The notes: generated by a model not told the origin, from the sequence alone. DNA of 64,000 nt from Micrasema longulum (GCA_022494885.1 JAGVSM010003756.1:62001-126000), one strand, 5' to 3'; positions 46,601-58,245 are shown, counted from the first letter of the stretch. Made by a program: numbers and translations.

Positions 46601-48062
46601 TAGGTACTAATAGGGTCGTGTGGAAGGGGCGAGGCAGTGTGAGGTAGAGGGGGTGGGGTTTTCCTTATTATGGGGGATATTGATAGCAGGGGTTAAAAAA
46701 TTTGGAATATATAATTATTAATAATTTAAATTCAGAGAAAACTTTGATTAATATTTAAAAGTATTATCGTTCCCCACATTGATTATTGATCCAGTATTTT
46801 ATATTTAAGTAATGAAGGAGATCTAAAGAGACGCCAAATAATACAAAACAAAGCTATGAGGATAATATTAACATGTGGGAGACGAACAAAAGTTAAGAAA
46901 ATGATTCAAATTCTAGATATCATGACAATTGATCAAAGAATCAAATTCAATGTTGCTAATGAAATAAACAAAATTGTTAAAGGAATAGTTCCGAGATATT
47001 TTAAAAATAAAATTAAAAATAATGAGTTCTTTCATAACTATGCAACAAGATAATCTAAAAATATAAGACTGGAAAAGAAATCAAAAGCAATGTCCCAGAA
47101 CTGCCTTATATACAAGGGAATACAATTATTTGAGGAAATGCCAGAAAGCATAAAAAATGAAATAAATGTAAATATATTTAAAATTAAATGTAAAAAGTAT
47201 GTATGTGAAAAATATTAGGTAATATATAGCGTAAATAGTGAATAAAATTAATGAAAATGTACATATGAAACAGTGAATATTATAAATTAGGATATTAAGT
47301 GTATAATAGTGATAAATAATGTTAGAATAAGTATAGATGTAAATATTGTGTTGTAAATATATATTAGACTATGTTAATCATAGAACTAAATAAAATAATT
47401 TATTTTTTATTTTTTTAAAAATAATAATAATATATTCCAAAATTCTTCACCCCTGCTATCAATATTCTACATAATTAGGAAAACCCCACCCCCGTCACCA
47501 CACATTGCTTTGCCCCTTCCACTCGACCCTATCAGTACCTAAGTACTTATCTGTATATATATTTTAGTTTAGTTTATATTTACACCTGATGATGGGTAAT
47601 TCAGAATACCTGAAACTAGTTGTGTTCATTTTAAATAAATTTAAGATGTTTTTCCACAAAGTAAATGCTGAAACAATAAATAATGTCGTATGGTTTTCTT
47701 ACTTTTTGTGAGACTACATCCTTAAAACATGATTTTTCTCAAGCCTGAATGTTCTATGTTTTATGCATGCTGGTCAGCAGTTTTCAAATGAATTTAAGAT
47801 TAATGGATCCGCGTTAGGTAAAATAAATAACTACAATCTATGATAAAATGAGCACTCGATAATTTAAAAAAAATATGAGTGCTGTTCGGACACATTTTTA
47901 AATCCTTGAAATATGTTAAATTAAACACTAAAAAAATTGTGTTTCCACAGTGTACCTTATAACAAACATTAAAAAATATTTATTTGTTTTCAGGTGATCG
48001 GGAACATCTTCGGAATATCCAACAAGAACGTTAGAAAAAAACGACCATCACTCAGCATATAA
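43624..48062 (+). CDS. Ras-like small GTPase, RERG/RASL11/12 type, C-terminal half (three exons)
   Basis: Exons: 43624-43802, 45320-45509 and 47994-48062 (stop TAA). All junctions are cag|exon|gt, and the codon AG|G is split across the first intron. Together they give 145 residues: 'EAFVVVYSVCDTRSF' (strand 4/helix 3), 'ALLLGNQRDMDHIREV' (G4 region), 'CQFYEVSAAEH' (G5 SA motif), 'AFQSLVREAR' (helix 5), and a basic tail 'NVRKKRPSLSI' without a CAAX box. This fits the unprenylated RERG/RASL11/RASL12 branch, whose members are putative signalling GTPases and growth regulators. The G4 box reads NQRD, not the usual NKxD. The exons are markedly GC-richer than their surroundings. The P-loop, switch I and switch II must lie in upstream exons that I could not find, so the protein is partial at the N-terminus. 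An AATAAA lies at 48287. The introns (1517 and 2484 bp) are full of transposons. Confidence 0.88.
43810..43882 (+). pseudogene. Decayed tandem copy of part of the GTPase exon
   Basis: Starting 7 bp after the splice donor, the intron reads 'ttcgtggtcgtctactccgt', then 'accagctctttcgaggaagc' and 'gcaggtccacctgactc'. This matches exon bases from about 43663 ('ttcgtggtggtctactccgt', 'accaggtccttcagggaagc', 'gcaggacctcctgactctc'). Translated alone it gives 'FVVVYSVWNTSSFEEAQ' against 'FVVVYSVCDTRSFREAQ' in the exon. It is out of frame with the exon, lacks its own acceptor and ends at 'agccggtgtaag'. It is a partial tandem duplication. Confidence 0.75.
44192..44553. mobile_element. TIR-2 foldback element in GTPase intron
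   Basis: TA-flanked. Left end 'cagggtgttcattaaaccct' and right end 'agggtttaaagaacacccc' are inverted. Pairing runs inward through 'gtcacatccga', 'gatgatcagta', 'atatcaaaaaaggaaatggt' and 'cttctgcaggggaga', giving arms of about 165 bp around a GC-rich centre ('actgcgccgcgctcccc'). Second copy of the family at 16333-16714. Non-coding. Confidence 0.8.
44718..44978 (+). mobile_element. Helitron-like non-autonomous element
   Basis: 5' end 'tctatatatatataaatcta', and a 3' end made of a short hairpin ('gccacagc-gaa-gcgtggc') followed by 'cgggtttagccagt'. A TC start, a subterminal hairpin and a near-CTAGT end are the hallmarks of Helitrons in insects. The final CTRRT is changed to CCAGT, so the call is tentative. 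It lies in the GTPase intron. Confidence 0.5.
46508..47637. mobile_element. Foldback element with about 225-bp arms, nested in TIR-6
   Basis: Left arm 46508-46735 ('tgaattacccatcatcgggt', 'tacttaggtactaatagggt', 'gggtggggttttccttatta', 'gatattgatagcaggggt') is repeated in reverse at 47425-47637 ('acccctgctatcaatattct', 'aggaaaaccccacccccg', 'accctatcagtacctaagta', 'acctgatgatgggtaattca'). The space between the arms is occupied by a LINE 3' end. Confidence 0.75.
46741..47225 (+). pseudogene. LINE ORF C-terminus inserted in the foldback loop
   Basis: The plus-strand peptide contains 'VPHIDY*SSILYLSNEGDL', 'KRRQIIQNKAMRIILTCGR', 'QILDIMTIDQRIKFNVANE', 'FHNYATR*SKNIRLE', 'NCLIYKGIQLFEEMPESIKN' and a lysine-rich end 'FKIKCKKYVCEKY' before the stop. 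This is the typical end of a non-LTR reverse transcriptase (pattern HxDYxSSILY ... IQNKAMRIIL ... LPxxIK ... FKxKCKxY). Stops stand at two conserved positions. The element is 5' truncated and ends in A-rich DNA near 47400. Confidence 0.75.
47730..47800 (+). mobile_element. SINE-C body fragment
   Basis: 'acatgatttttctcaagcct' and 'gaatgttctatgttttatgc' match the SINE-C body at 26120-26165; the head is absent. Confidence 0.45.
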
Positions 48063-48286
48063 TTATATTTTTAGAGTTCCTATTCAATCAAAGTAATTTA
48101 ATATTTTTTAATTCATAGTTGAATGAAATGTGTGAAAGACAATGTATGTTTTATAAAGATAATTAATATTATGTACCTCCACCTTCCATTAATCTACATG
48201 AGAAGTAAAAAATATGTGTCTACATTGTACATGAAGGAAAACTTTTAATGATTATCGACTGAAATGAATTCTACTTTTGTATTCAA

Positions 48287-48292
48287 AATAAA
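48287..48292 (+). terminator. Candidate polyadenylation signal of the GTPase gene
   Basis: AATAAA about 225 bp after the stop codon, the first on this strand that is not inside a recognised transposon. The actual cleavage site is not known. Confidence 0.4.
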
Positions 48293-48514
48293 TGGGTCAA
48301 TTCGTAGACTTAGTTTAAAATTATTAAGTCATGTGAAGTAGCCGCTTATTTAGAGCAAAAACTAAATAAAAAAATTTCACTTAACTTACTTTTAAAACAT
48401 AATTTTAATTGGCATACTTTTTTACTAATTTGAAAGTACATAAATATACTTGTATATATTGATATACAATATCAACAAACTAAATACATGCAGCCAATCA
48501 ACTTTTGTTGGATC

Positions 48515-48929
48515 CAGGTTCCCAATGAGAAAGTTCAGTGCAACTGGAAATTGGCTATGAAAAAAGTTTTCTCACACGCGGTAAAAACTAAAGCATTTAA
48601 TTTCATGTGAGGCGAAGTTTCTCTAAAGCGTAAGAAAAATTTAATAAAAAATCAACTTCTTTAAATGACGTCACAGGTTCTTCTAAACCAATAAATGACA
48701 GTGTTCTGATAGATTTTCAATTTCTGGTAAGTTAACTCACCAATCAGGACAACTGACCCAAGAGAACTAGTGATGTCGCGCGCGAAGTAATTAAAACATT
48801 AAGAATCTTTGAAAAATCGTAGCGATAATAATACTATACATATTTTTTTTTAATTGGCTTATTTTGATAGTCTATTAACAAATAAAAAAAAATGTTTAAA
48901 ATCTCACTGAACTTCCTCATTATTTGATC
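48515..48929. mobile_element. TIR-9 copy
   Basis: Ends 'cccaatgagaaagttcagtg' and 'cactgaacttcctcattatt' are inverted. The interior shares 'atgacgtcac', 'tttaattggcttattttgat' and 'gtctattaacaaataaaaaa' with the copy at 55288-55713. Confidence 0.7.
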
Positions 48930-50730
48930 AATAATTTATGCTTCGTTTGCACATTTATCATTTCTATTGAATTTTGTATGCTCAGTAATAATTATAATTT
49001 ATTTTTATATAAATTAATTATTTCTTCAAAACCTAAATAGAATGTAGAAACATACACGTTTTTTTCTCAAATTTTGCTTTAAACTTGGCGTCGAACTTAA
49101 AATTATTGTTTTCAGATTTGCAATTCCATTAGCGTAAAGGATTGCAAAGAAAATAATATATTTTCCTCGCTTTTTTGTATAAAATAAAAATAGAATACTT
49201 TTCGCGGGGCTTTTATTATTAATATTTAATATCTTTTTAAGAATTTCATTAAATAGGCATTTAATAATTTTGTAACGATATTATTATATTTACGCGTTTG
49301 AAGAATATAAAATGATCTCATTACTATAAAAAATACACGTGTTTTTAAACCCAATTATAAATTAAATAAATTCAAATAAATAAACTGTTTGTTACTTTCC
49401 ACGTTCCTGGGATCGATTGAATACAGTTATGGCATTTAGTAGGTGCAAAAGGACTTCTTTCTTTATATTTTAATGCACAGAATTTTAAATGCTTACATTT
49501 TCCATGCGCTAGGTTAATTTAAAACGATTATTTTATTACTCATCGGTTAGCTATTTATTTTTAAAGCAATCTGAAAGACTTATTCGGTTTTAATTCAAAA
49601 TAATGCAATTCAATCCTATAGGTATCGCCATTTGTGGACTATTTAACTTAATAAAATTTATGTTTGAAGCACCAACTTTGTGGTTTTCTATGTTTTTTAA
49701 AATTATTTTAAACTCATGTTTTCATATTTTAAGCTAGAAAATTTAAAAACATGCAGGTATTATCGTCTTTTTTCCTATTATCGACCACTACTATTATCTA
49801 TTAGACTATCTTTTTTTGAATTTTTCCTTTATTGAAATTATAATTATTATGTAATGGAGAAATATAACTATTTTTACAATTATTATAAAATAATAAGGGT
49901 TTATGAAATAAGGTCAAATAAAAAAATATATGTTTTCTTATTATTGGCATAAAAAATATTTTTCAATGAATCATTTTAATTTCCCGCGAAAACGGTTCAT
50001 TGCATTGGCCACGCCCCTGATACGTCACGATTCCGTAATATTTTGACCTTTGTTTGTGACCGTTTAAATTTAAATATAACGGTGTCACGAATCTTTACAT
50101 CATAATTGTCAAGGACAAACATGTCGCGTTTTCATTGAGACATATTTTTTTAAATTTTTTTTATTTTAAATATGAACGAAAACATTTTTCCACAATATTG
50201 ATGTTGAAAATACAATTAATTTTTCTAATTCCATTTCACATCATTCTATCGTTATTTGCAGTGTGTGATATTTCCCTAATATTTTTTACAACCCAAAAAA
50301 GAAGAAAAGAAAAAAACCCCTACATTATAAAAACGAGATAGAAATTTAAAAAAATTTCATAATAGCAAAATTTCAACAAAAAACATTGATCATTTATAAT
50401 TAAACATATCGGTTAACCTAAATCTTGCTTTTAATACCTATGGTATATGTGCATGAATGTGTTTTCAGAAGTGTAAACCTAAAGATAGCTGTCAAGACAT
50501 TTTTTGCCTTTGAGCATGACCGAAGCACTAAAATATTTATCTAGTTAAAGAAATTCTTCGTAATCGTAAGTAATCGTAAATTAAACTAGGTGAAATTATT
50601 GATTTGAGTATGTATAAATTGGATGGTGTTGTGCAAAAATGTGTCGAGCCACAAAATCAAAAAAAATGAGTAAGTGTCAGAATCGTGATGTTGTTCTACT
50701 ATTGAAAAAAAAGTTTGATGAGTTTAAACC
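48930..50730. other. AT-rich DNA, nothing recognised
   Basis: No open frame with a motif, no SINE or TIR element noticed. Confidence 0.4.
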
Positions 50731-51200
50731 GTAGAATTAAGAATAGTCCAGAAACCGCATACGCACATCAAACAGGAGGCGACTAAACTACTCATAAATT
50801 AGTAGGTTTACGTTTTGACCCATCAGTTTCGTTGTAGACGTCGCCCAGTGCGCAACTCCTGATTTGAATTCAACTATGCCGTTTTGTGTCCTTTTAAAGT
50901 GTAGAAATACTGCTAGGATCTTAAAGAAACAGGATGGTATCACATTGCATGTGTAATTAGCAAAAGAATGTTTAAGTAGCAAATGCATTACTTAAAAATT
51001 GAATTATTTTTCCATCTGTCAGATTGTCGAAGAAACAAAATGGAAATTTCGTTAGTGTTGCCAGGGTAATATTTTTTTACCCTACTTTGCTCATTTAATG
51101 AGAGAACTAATGAAAATTGGACCTCGGATTAAACAACTCTGTGGTGGATATTTGACCGACATTATCTTCAAAACATCAAATATTATTGAACATGATATAA
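50731..51200 (+). mobile_element. TIR-10, truncated copy
   Basis: Begins with the TIR-10 end 'gtagaattaagaatagtcca' and follows, in reverse, the complete copy at 58561-59365 for about 450 bp ('ttgacccatcagtttcg', 'cctttt..agtgtagaaatac', 'acaactctgtggtggatatt'). The other end is missing, replaced by a SINE-B-like head at about 51213-51262. A small reading frame 'MPFCVLLKCRNTARILKKQD' (from about 50877) resembles the start of a THAP zinc finger. Confidence 0.65.
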
Positions 51201-51212
51201 ACATGATTTAAT

Positions 51213-51262
51213 CGAGTTGTCGTCCTGTGGCTAGTGTATCGGACTCTGGCTGGTTTAATACG
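51213..51262 (+). mobile_element. SINE-B head fragment
   Basis: 'gttgtcgtcctgtggctagt' and 'gtatcggactctggctgg' match the SINE-B head at 12722. There is no B-box or body. Confidence 0.4.
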
Positions 51263-51617
51263 TGAAGCTTCTATTTCAATTTTTTTTATCTTTTTACTCA
51301 AAATTTTCTAACACAATAAACTACATTCTGTTGATAATTTAACATTTTAAAAATATAAATATACGTTGATTAACATGTTTTTGTTTTTTTAAGTAACATT
51401 CTTTGAAACATTTTTACGATGTTGTTTTTACAAAGGCAATAGTTTTTAATGTGTTTTGTAAAAATGTGTTTACTTCCTACTTCTTTATCAAATGTTTATG
51501 TTAAAAAATAATAAATATAAACATTTTATCACATGCTTTTGTTCTATTAAGTACTTTTTATATATTTAACTCAACATACAAGTTAAAATATTAATCGTAT
51601 TTTTGAAAAATGCGCTT

Positions 51618-52159
51618 GTAGCTCAATCACAAATAACTATAGACATGCTAAGCATTTGAGCGATCACAATGAACAATAATGAACATGCTTAAGTTATCGC
51701 AGTGAGTCAACGCGTGTGTAATCTCTAATTCAACGCTCGTGTCGGTTTGTTTTTTGTTTTCCTCGTAAATAAATACAGTTCATTGGCGAAATTTGCAAAA
51801 TAGTAAGGAGTATCTAAAAAATAATACAACACAAAAAAGTGTCAATTAAATTACAATTACTATGGCGACTGCTTTCCTTGACATTTGGCTTGTTAACCGC
51901 CGGCTAAATGCAATAAATAGCATAGTAAATAAATAAATAAAAATAGCAGTTTTAGACTATTTTCCATATTTACACCGGTGAAATTCAAATATGCGATTGC
52001 GCAGCAGGATTGTACGTCGCGAAACGTAAATATTTTGACATTTAATATAAGGTGTTCACGGATTTTCCATTGTGATCGTGAATACGATAAAAAACCATGG
52101 TTAGATATTGTTATCACGTCGCTTATTAGCACGTGGATAGTTATTTGTGATTAAGCTAC
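51618..52159. mobile_element. TIR-3 element
   Basis: Ends 'gtagctcaatcacaaataac' and 'gttatttgtgattaagctac' are inverted with few mismatches. The interior is collinear with 14072-14605 ('tcaacgctcgtgtcggtttg', 'atatttacaccggtgaaatt', 'gcgcagcaggattgtacgtc'). Confidence 0.8.
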
Positions 52160-52980
52160 TGATGTTATAAAACATCAATTATCCCTTTAGGTTGGTAGGG
52201 CTTAACAAATTTTTGGATAACACCATCCAAATAAAGTATTTTGTGTTATTGACAGATAAGTTTTTTTTTTAAACATGTCTATGCAGAAAGTAACCAAACA
52301 TAGAAATCTATTCATGTCACTACTTTAAAAAAATAAAATTACTCTATAGGACGCGTCTATTGTATTAATATGTCCAATACACTGAAGGAATGCGGTAGTG
52401 TTGTTCGTTGTGACGCTGGCCGATTGAGTTTCGATAAAAAAATTAGCTTTGATATTTTCAAATAATTATGCGTAGGATTTTCAATGGGATAGAATGAAAT
52501 ATAAATCAACAATATTTTTAGTGAATGAAATAAATATGTAGGTATATCTATATACAATCATATTTACACATAAAAATCATTGTTTAAATATACAATAAAG
52601 TAATATTAATTAATCATGCTTAAAAATTACAATACAAAATCAACGCAACAGATTTGATAAGTATAGTTATTTATGATATCATAAATTTATGCAAGTAATA
52701 TTAAGTATAAAGTATTTATGATCTAAGAACTGCTTAGTCAAATAGTTTAAGAAAACAATAAAAGGTTTATCTAATTAATGATTCCCAAGCTAAATAATGT
52801 AAGAGTCCCTAAAAGCTATTTGTAATTACTAGAATATAAAACTTGTAATAAAATTAACTTAGCGAAAAATAAAACCATTAATTTATAGTATTTGTACAAT
52901 ATATGTAACTGTATGCAGTATGCTTCTAATATTTAGAAGAAAACTAAACTTGTATTATGCTAGAAATCTAAATAACGATT
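52160..52980. other. AT-rich DNA, nothing recognised
   Basis: No motif-bearing frame or repeat relation noticed. Confidence 0.4.
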
Positions 52981-52984
52981 AGGC

Positions 52985-53175
52985 GCATAAAATTACCACG
53001 AATAACACTAACGGCGAGGGCTCATCGGGAGTGAGGCGCGGAAGCGGGGAGTTTCTACCTTTCCCCCTTATATCTTACCGCGCGCGCCAAGAACGTAGAC
53101 CTCCACTGTAGAAGTTAAATATTGTATTGTAGAATGCGCCCTTGTCGACCAGGCGGATAGGCAGACGATAAGAGG
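52985..53175. other. GC-rich island, unknown
   Basis: 'gggagtgaggcgcggaagcg', 'taccgcgcgcgccaagaac' and 'ccttgtcgaccaggcggata' contrast with the surrounding AT-rich DNA. There is no ORF and no match elsewhere in the window. It could be a promoter-like region, an unmapped non-coding exon or a transposon end. Confidence 0.35.
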
Positions 53176-54050
53176 TTTTTTATTGTTACAAATCCATACC
53201 TACATCTTAACAACATTCTCTTTTTCATTCAGACTTAAATTTCTTTCTGCATAGATATGTTTGACTGTATCTTAATCAACGACTGAATCGATGTAAACTA
53301 ATATGTACTTAGGTTTATTTAAACATTTGTATCTGTGATAAAAATCATTAGCGGATATTAGACACCTAAATAATATTATTGTCATACTTGTAAATAAAAT
53401 AAACGTTAAGATTTGTATTGTTTTAAGTAACTAGTTTTTTTTTAAATTTTGTAATTGAACTAAGCACTGTAAACATAGATTTAAAGAGGCTTGATTGTAA
53501 TCAATAAAATATATTGTTAGAGAAAATAAATATTTAGTAAATAACGTTTTTCATATTTCTTATTAATTTGTCCTTTATTCCATACACTGCACAAAATATC
53601 CTGAAAAATATCAAAACATAGGTAAGTACCCAAATAAGACCCAAAACGTAATAAATGATAAACCAACTAAAAATGGTTTTGTCAAAATGATAACTAAAAC
53701 ACGTAAATGGTTTTTTCCTTGATAATAAGCGATAGTGAAATTATATATTTTTCCTCATAAAACATTAAACAATATTTTAATCTATTCTCAAGAGCAAAAA
53801 GGAATCTATCAAGTGCATGAGTTTGGAGACAATCGAAAGAATTTTCATTGTCGTTTAACCTTTTATTTTATTTTATTTTGTCATGATTTGACAAAAAATT
53901 AAAGCTATTTTCTCAATTTTAAAAATACCTTTACCATTATGTATGGTCACTCAGTTTTTTTTTCATTTTTAATTCAAATTGAACTTAAATATATCTGAGA
54001 AAATTCTGTTAAAAAATAACAGTAAAAATAGTTCTGTAATTTTACAGTAA
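53176..54050. other. AT-rich DNA, nothing recognised
   Basis: Several AATAAA motifs are present but there is no linked coding sequence. Confidence 0.4.
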
Positions 54051-54436
54051 GGTAAACACACACCCAGAAGAACACTGTGGTGTGTCTAAATTAGCCATTA
54101 TGCAGTAGAGCAAAGACAAACATTTAAAAAATTGTTAAAGATCGTAACTAAATATATATTGACATTATTATGCCCAGTTTTTTTGGTAGTATTTGATTAT
54201 TTGACTGTTGAAATATGATAAGTACATTGCAGTATCATAATTACTGCAGTTTTCTTCTCGATATTTTTTTACTCAGTTGATTTAAAAAAATACTAAAATT
54301 TGTGGTAGGTATATCTCGCTTAAAAACGTAGAGATACGTAAGTGTTCTCCTTAGAGAAAAAAACGGTTAAACTGCATTTATAACTAAAAACAGACTAGTT
54401 TAGACTTACGACTGTGTAATTCTGGGGTGCCATAAC
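54051..54436. mobile_element. TIR-4 element, larger copy
   Basis: Left end 'acacacacccagaagaacac' and, in reverse, right end 'ggcaccccagaattacacag' are imperfect inverted repeats. The interior matches 30717-31000 in reverse ('gtgtctaaattagccatt', 'gcagtatcataattactgca', 'ggtaggtatatctcgctta'). Confidence 0.65.
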
Positions 54437-54469
54437 CTCTAAAATAAACAATAATAATCGAAACCAATA

Positions 54470-54560
54470 GAAATTTTTATGCTGGCAACAACAAACAAAG
54501 CTGACTTTTTTGTGATTGGTTATGATTTGTTATTTTCAAATTGCTGTTTTTTAAATGTTA
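54470..54560 (+). repeat. Direct repeat partner of 55195-55270
   Basis: 'atttttatgctggcaacaac' and 'ttttttgtgattggttatga' recur at about 55195 as 'atttttatgctggcaaaacc' and 'tgttttgtaattaattacga'. Confidence 0.45.
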
Positions 54561-55287
54561 TCGTAAGAGGAAACCTAGCGTTATCAATTCGTCGTGATCG
54601 TAGAACAACGGCGGATGTGCAAAAAATGCGAGATTGATTGTCTTTTATATTTGATCTAGAAAAGGTTATATTTAAAGGTTTTACATTTAAAAAATAATTA
54701 ATAATATTTAACTAACCCAAATATCAAACTATCGTACTTGTCAAGTTGTACATAAAGTGTCAAAAAAATAATGAAACCCTCTCCTATAAAGTTGAAGAAA
54801 ATCACATGCATTGAGGTTCTACGGTCATGGCGAATTGTTTTCTGTTATTATTTGACAGACTCTCGCGTGAGAACGCGAAATAGATAATAGATTGAGAAAT
54901 CTACGATTTATGAATGAGTTTCATTTACTCACTTAGTATATATTTGGTCTTCTGGACACTGAATAGCGCTTGAATTTTGGGGGTTGCTGAAGCGTTTTTA
55001 GACTCCTTAACAAAATACTAAATAGTTCCATTAAATATGTAATTTTAAAAACAAAATGATTACAGGTTCCACAATATAATTGTCTAAACACCTATCCACA
55101 CTAAAGGAACCACATTCTTAAACTAAAATCAGTTTGTAAAAACTCTCCTTTTTGTTACAGTCTGTTAAAAAAAGTAAAAATAGAAACAACTTATTTTTAT
55201 GCTGGCAAAACCAATTATGAGTGGCTTGTTTTGTAATTAATTACGACAAGATCACACCTTTTTGTAAAGTGTTACCTACAAAAAGGA

Positions 55288-55713
55288 AAGCAGTAAATTC
55301 ACCGGAGTCCTCAATAATGAGGAACTTCAACCCTACGGGAAATTGGACACAAAAAATATTTTCTTACGTGCGGTAAAAATTATAGCATTAAAAATTATAC
55401 AGCAAAGTTTCTTAAAAATGTACGAAAATATTTTTTTTCATATTTCAACAAAAACGAACTACTTTGAACGACGTCACTAGTTCATACGAATCAACCAATG
55501 ACAAGAGAGTTACGGAAAAAACCGGTTTACTTACCGTTAACGGACTAATCGGCAGAACTAGAGTAATTTCAGATATACAAAAATTTAAAGTAATCGTCGC
55601 GCTGATAATACGATATATAATTTATTTTTTTTAATTGTCTGATTTTAATGGTCTATTAACAAATAAAAAAACACTGAACTTCCTCATTGAGGACTTTGGT
55701 GATTTTACTGCTT
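55288..55713. mobile_element. TIR-9 element, complete
   Basis: Left end 'aagcagtaaattcaccggag' plus 'tcctcaataatgaggaactt' and right end 'aacttcctcattgaggactt' plus 'tggtgattttactgctt' form inverted repeats of about 38 bp. Interior shared with 48515-48929. Non-coding. Confidence 0.75.
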
Positions 55714-56451
55714 ATTAACAATAATTGTCAACTACACTTTTTGACACACTAGACATCACAGTTTACAAATAATTTGGTCCTTCTACAAAAGTTTGGTATT
55801 TTGATTACATTTGTTAAGAATGTGGATTATTCGGTAAAGTTAGGTCCATTAGTCACTATCGAATTTAAAATTATTATTTGTGGTAATATTAATTATTTAA
55901 AATCGAATATATAGTACCTTTCGAATTCATTTCTTTCAAGGAGGTTTCTAAATTCATCAGAAATATGGCCAATAACACAACTCTTTCTAATTCCATAACC
56001 CGTTTTCTTGGTATCAACTCGCCTGGTCAGCGGTTCACACGAGGAAGAGATATTGGATGTACCAGGATTATTAGTTTTTTGTTTTTTCTCTGAGGTTTTT
56101 TTTTTTTTGTTTCGCAGTTTCGATTTTTTTTTCTGCACATTACCTTTAGAAGCTGGAAATAAATGTATTTTTTAATTATAGATATGTACAGAACATTAGA
56201 TTGGTTAAAAACCTGGATAGTTATCACCTTTCAATCACCTGACGACTGTACCGCAAAAAAAGATGACAAAAAACTATGCTGTTATCTTTTGAATCGGTTT
56301 TTCACTATAATTTTCTTACAATATAATCAAACGGAAATTCATTTGTTATAGCAAATTATTCTACCAAAAGAAACACTCCCACACTACCAGAAGTCAATCT
56401 AGAGGATGGGTCATGGGGTCTACCACAAACTCTGAATTCGGGCAAAGAAAT

Positions 56452-56708
56452 TTCAGGTTTCTGGGCCGCGATTATAAATGCTATCTTCATCGATACATAT
56501 CGAGACGGTATAAAGTAACATCGACATTTATGTACGAAAATGTGTAAATTTGTATGAAAATTCGAAGCATCTTCGTCGGTCACCTGCAATTGAACATGTT
56601 TAGAGAAAAAAACTAAACATTTTCCGTTTTTCATACAGAAAACTTAATTTTACTTTGTAGATAAAATGGAAGATAAATCATTTTAACTTCCCATTAGAAT
56701 CCGGGCCC
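56452..56708 (+). mobile_element. TIR-5 element
   Basis: Head 'ctgggccgcgattataaatg', 'ctatcttcatcgatacatat' and 'cgagacggtataaagtaaca', then 'gcatcttcgtcggtcacctg' and 'aaaacttaattttactttgt', as in the copy at 10828-11071. A second head in the same orientation begins at about 56709 ('ctgtgcctcgattatgaacg', 'cgagacggtatacttaac') and then diverges. Confidence 0.65.
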
Positions 56709-57423
56709 TGTGCCTCGATTATGAACGCTATCTTCACCTGTACATATCGAGACGGTATACTTAACTTCTGTACTATTTGTATCTACCTCGGTATGTTCTA
56801 CCTACTGTCATATCGAATCGATCGCAACAAACCAATTTAAAATATCTAGTTGTCATTTATATTTTAAATAGGCTATTGTGATAAAAAGTGCCCACTTCAA
56901 AGCGATTATAAACTCCAATTAATCCCAATTCAAGCAAAAAATGCTCGCTTGAATATGAATTTTATATGACTTTTGTTATAATTACCTAGACGGTACGCTT
57001 AACGATCGTCTGTATTTATCTACCGATTGACTACAAAGCCGGCTCCTTTAACGTCTCGACACCTACACTAAGAAAGATAGTAAAATAGATGGAAAAAATA
57101 TAATAACTAAATTTATTTTTTACAGTGGCTACTTTCTAACTCCTAAATACTCTTATATGTTAATAGGGCAGAATCTAGCGACATTATTTTTTGCATCTAG
57201 GCATTCATTTTACCACACTGACAGTTATGTCGAAATTTGATTTGATTTCAAAATTTACTAATTTCGCTCTCATATTTTAATGGGCTTTTAAGAAAAAAAG
57301 TACCAACCTCAAAACTATTTAAAATTTTAATAAATCGTAATTAAAGGAAAAATTGCTCAGTGGAACAAAATGTTTGTCACGTTAAATACGTAGATAAACG
57401 TATCGGGGGGTTCTAGACCCGTC

Positions 57424-57660
57424 AAAACTTGATGGCAGAAGGATCGGTAGTGTGTCTTTGTAATCGGTCGGTAGAATTTCATCTTCAACTATGACGTCAT
57501 ACTGAAGCTATGTTATTCTAGTGCGTAGATATGTGTACTGTGACGTACGCTTCCCCTTGTTTCATATCGATGTACCTACCCAAAACTTGAAGATGGGGAG
57601 TCGGTAGTGTATCTTAGTAATCGCTAGAGAGAATCTATCTTCAACTATACCGTTAAGGTA
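57424..57660 (+). repeat. Short direct repeat about 150 bp apart
   Basis: 'aaaacttgatggcagaagga', 'tcggtagtgtgtctttgtaa' and 'catcttcaactatgacg' recur at 57583 onward as 'aaaacttgaagatggggagt', 'cggtagtgtatcttagtaa' and 'atcttcaactataccg'. A local tandem duplication of unknown origin. Confidence 0.55.
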
Positions 57661-58214
57661 AAAGTATGACGTCTTTATCTTCCCATCTTATGAAGCCTTG
57701 GGGCCCGAAATATTTAATATGTTACCCGAACATTTCAAAACCATGACCCAGATTCAATAAAATAAATTTGTAAAAAATTGGTTACTGGGTTAAGGTAGAT
57801 AAAAATCGGAAGATATACTAAAAAACATTCTTAAATAGTATAATTAAGTACTGTATAACTATAACTAACTATGGTAGGTAGTCATGTTATTGTTTATTTT
57901 GAATAAAAATGTCTGCCTTAAAACAGGTTGTACCTAGTTAGGCAGACTAAACATAATCCAGAGAAATTTATTACCTGAAACATGTAGTAGATAAAGCAAT
58001 TGTAATTATTGTTAATAAACCGTGATTATTATTATTATTAATAATAACAACTGCAAAATCTAACAAATATTTAAAGATGGATAAGTCAAAGTCGGAATGA
58101 TCGGGGCGCGTGCATGAGAAGATGTATGAATGTAGATGAAACGAGATCTGTTTGCAAAGACAGAGTGATAAGGCGTTCTATCCTCTCTACCTCTACCCTT
58201 ACGGAGGACGGCGT

Positions 58215-58245
58215 AAAGGTTTGTTGTTGTTGTTGTTGTAACAAT
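58215..58245. repeat. GTT trinucleotide repeat
   Basis: 'tttgttgttgttgttgttgt' microsatellite. The glutamine run it encodes on the minus strand is not part of a recognised gene. Confidence 0.6.

Larger units (their letters stand above)
46104..47724. mobile_element. TIR-6 element in the GTPase intron, carrying nested insertions
   Basis: Left end 'ttaaggctgtagtttcataa' and right end 'gtgagactacatccttaaaa' are inverted. 'aaaaagtaaggaaatcgtac' pairs with 'gtatggttttcttacttttt'. A further internal inverted pair surrounds 'ttaaggtatttctgtt' (46225-46240) and 'aacagaaataccttaa' (46338-46353). The sequence matches pieces at 9720-10262. The foldback at 46508-47637 sits inside it. Confidence 0.6.
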
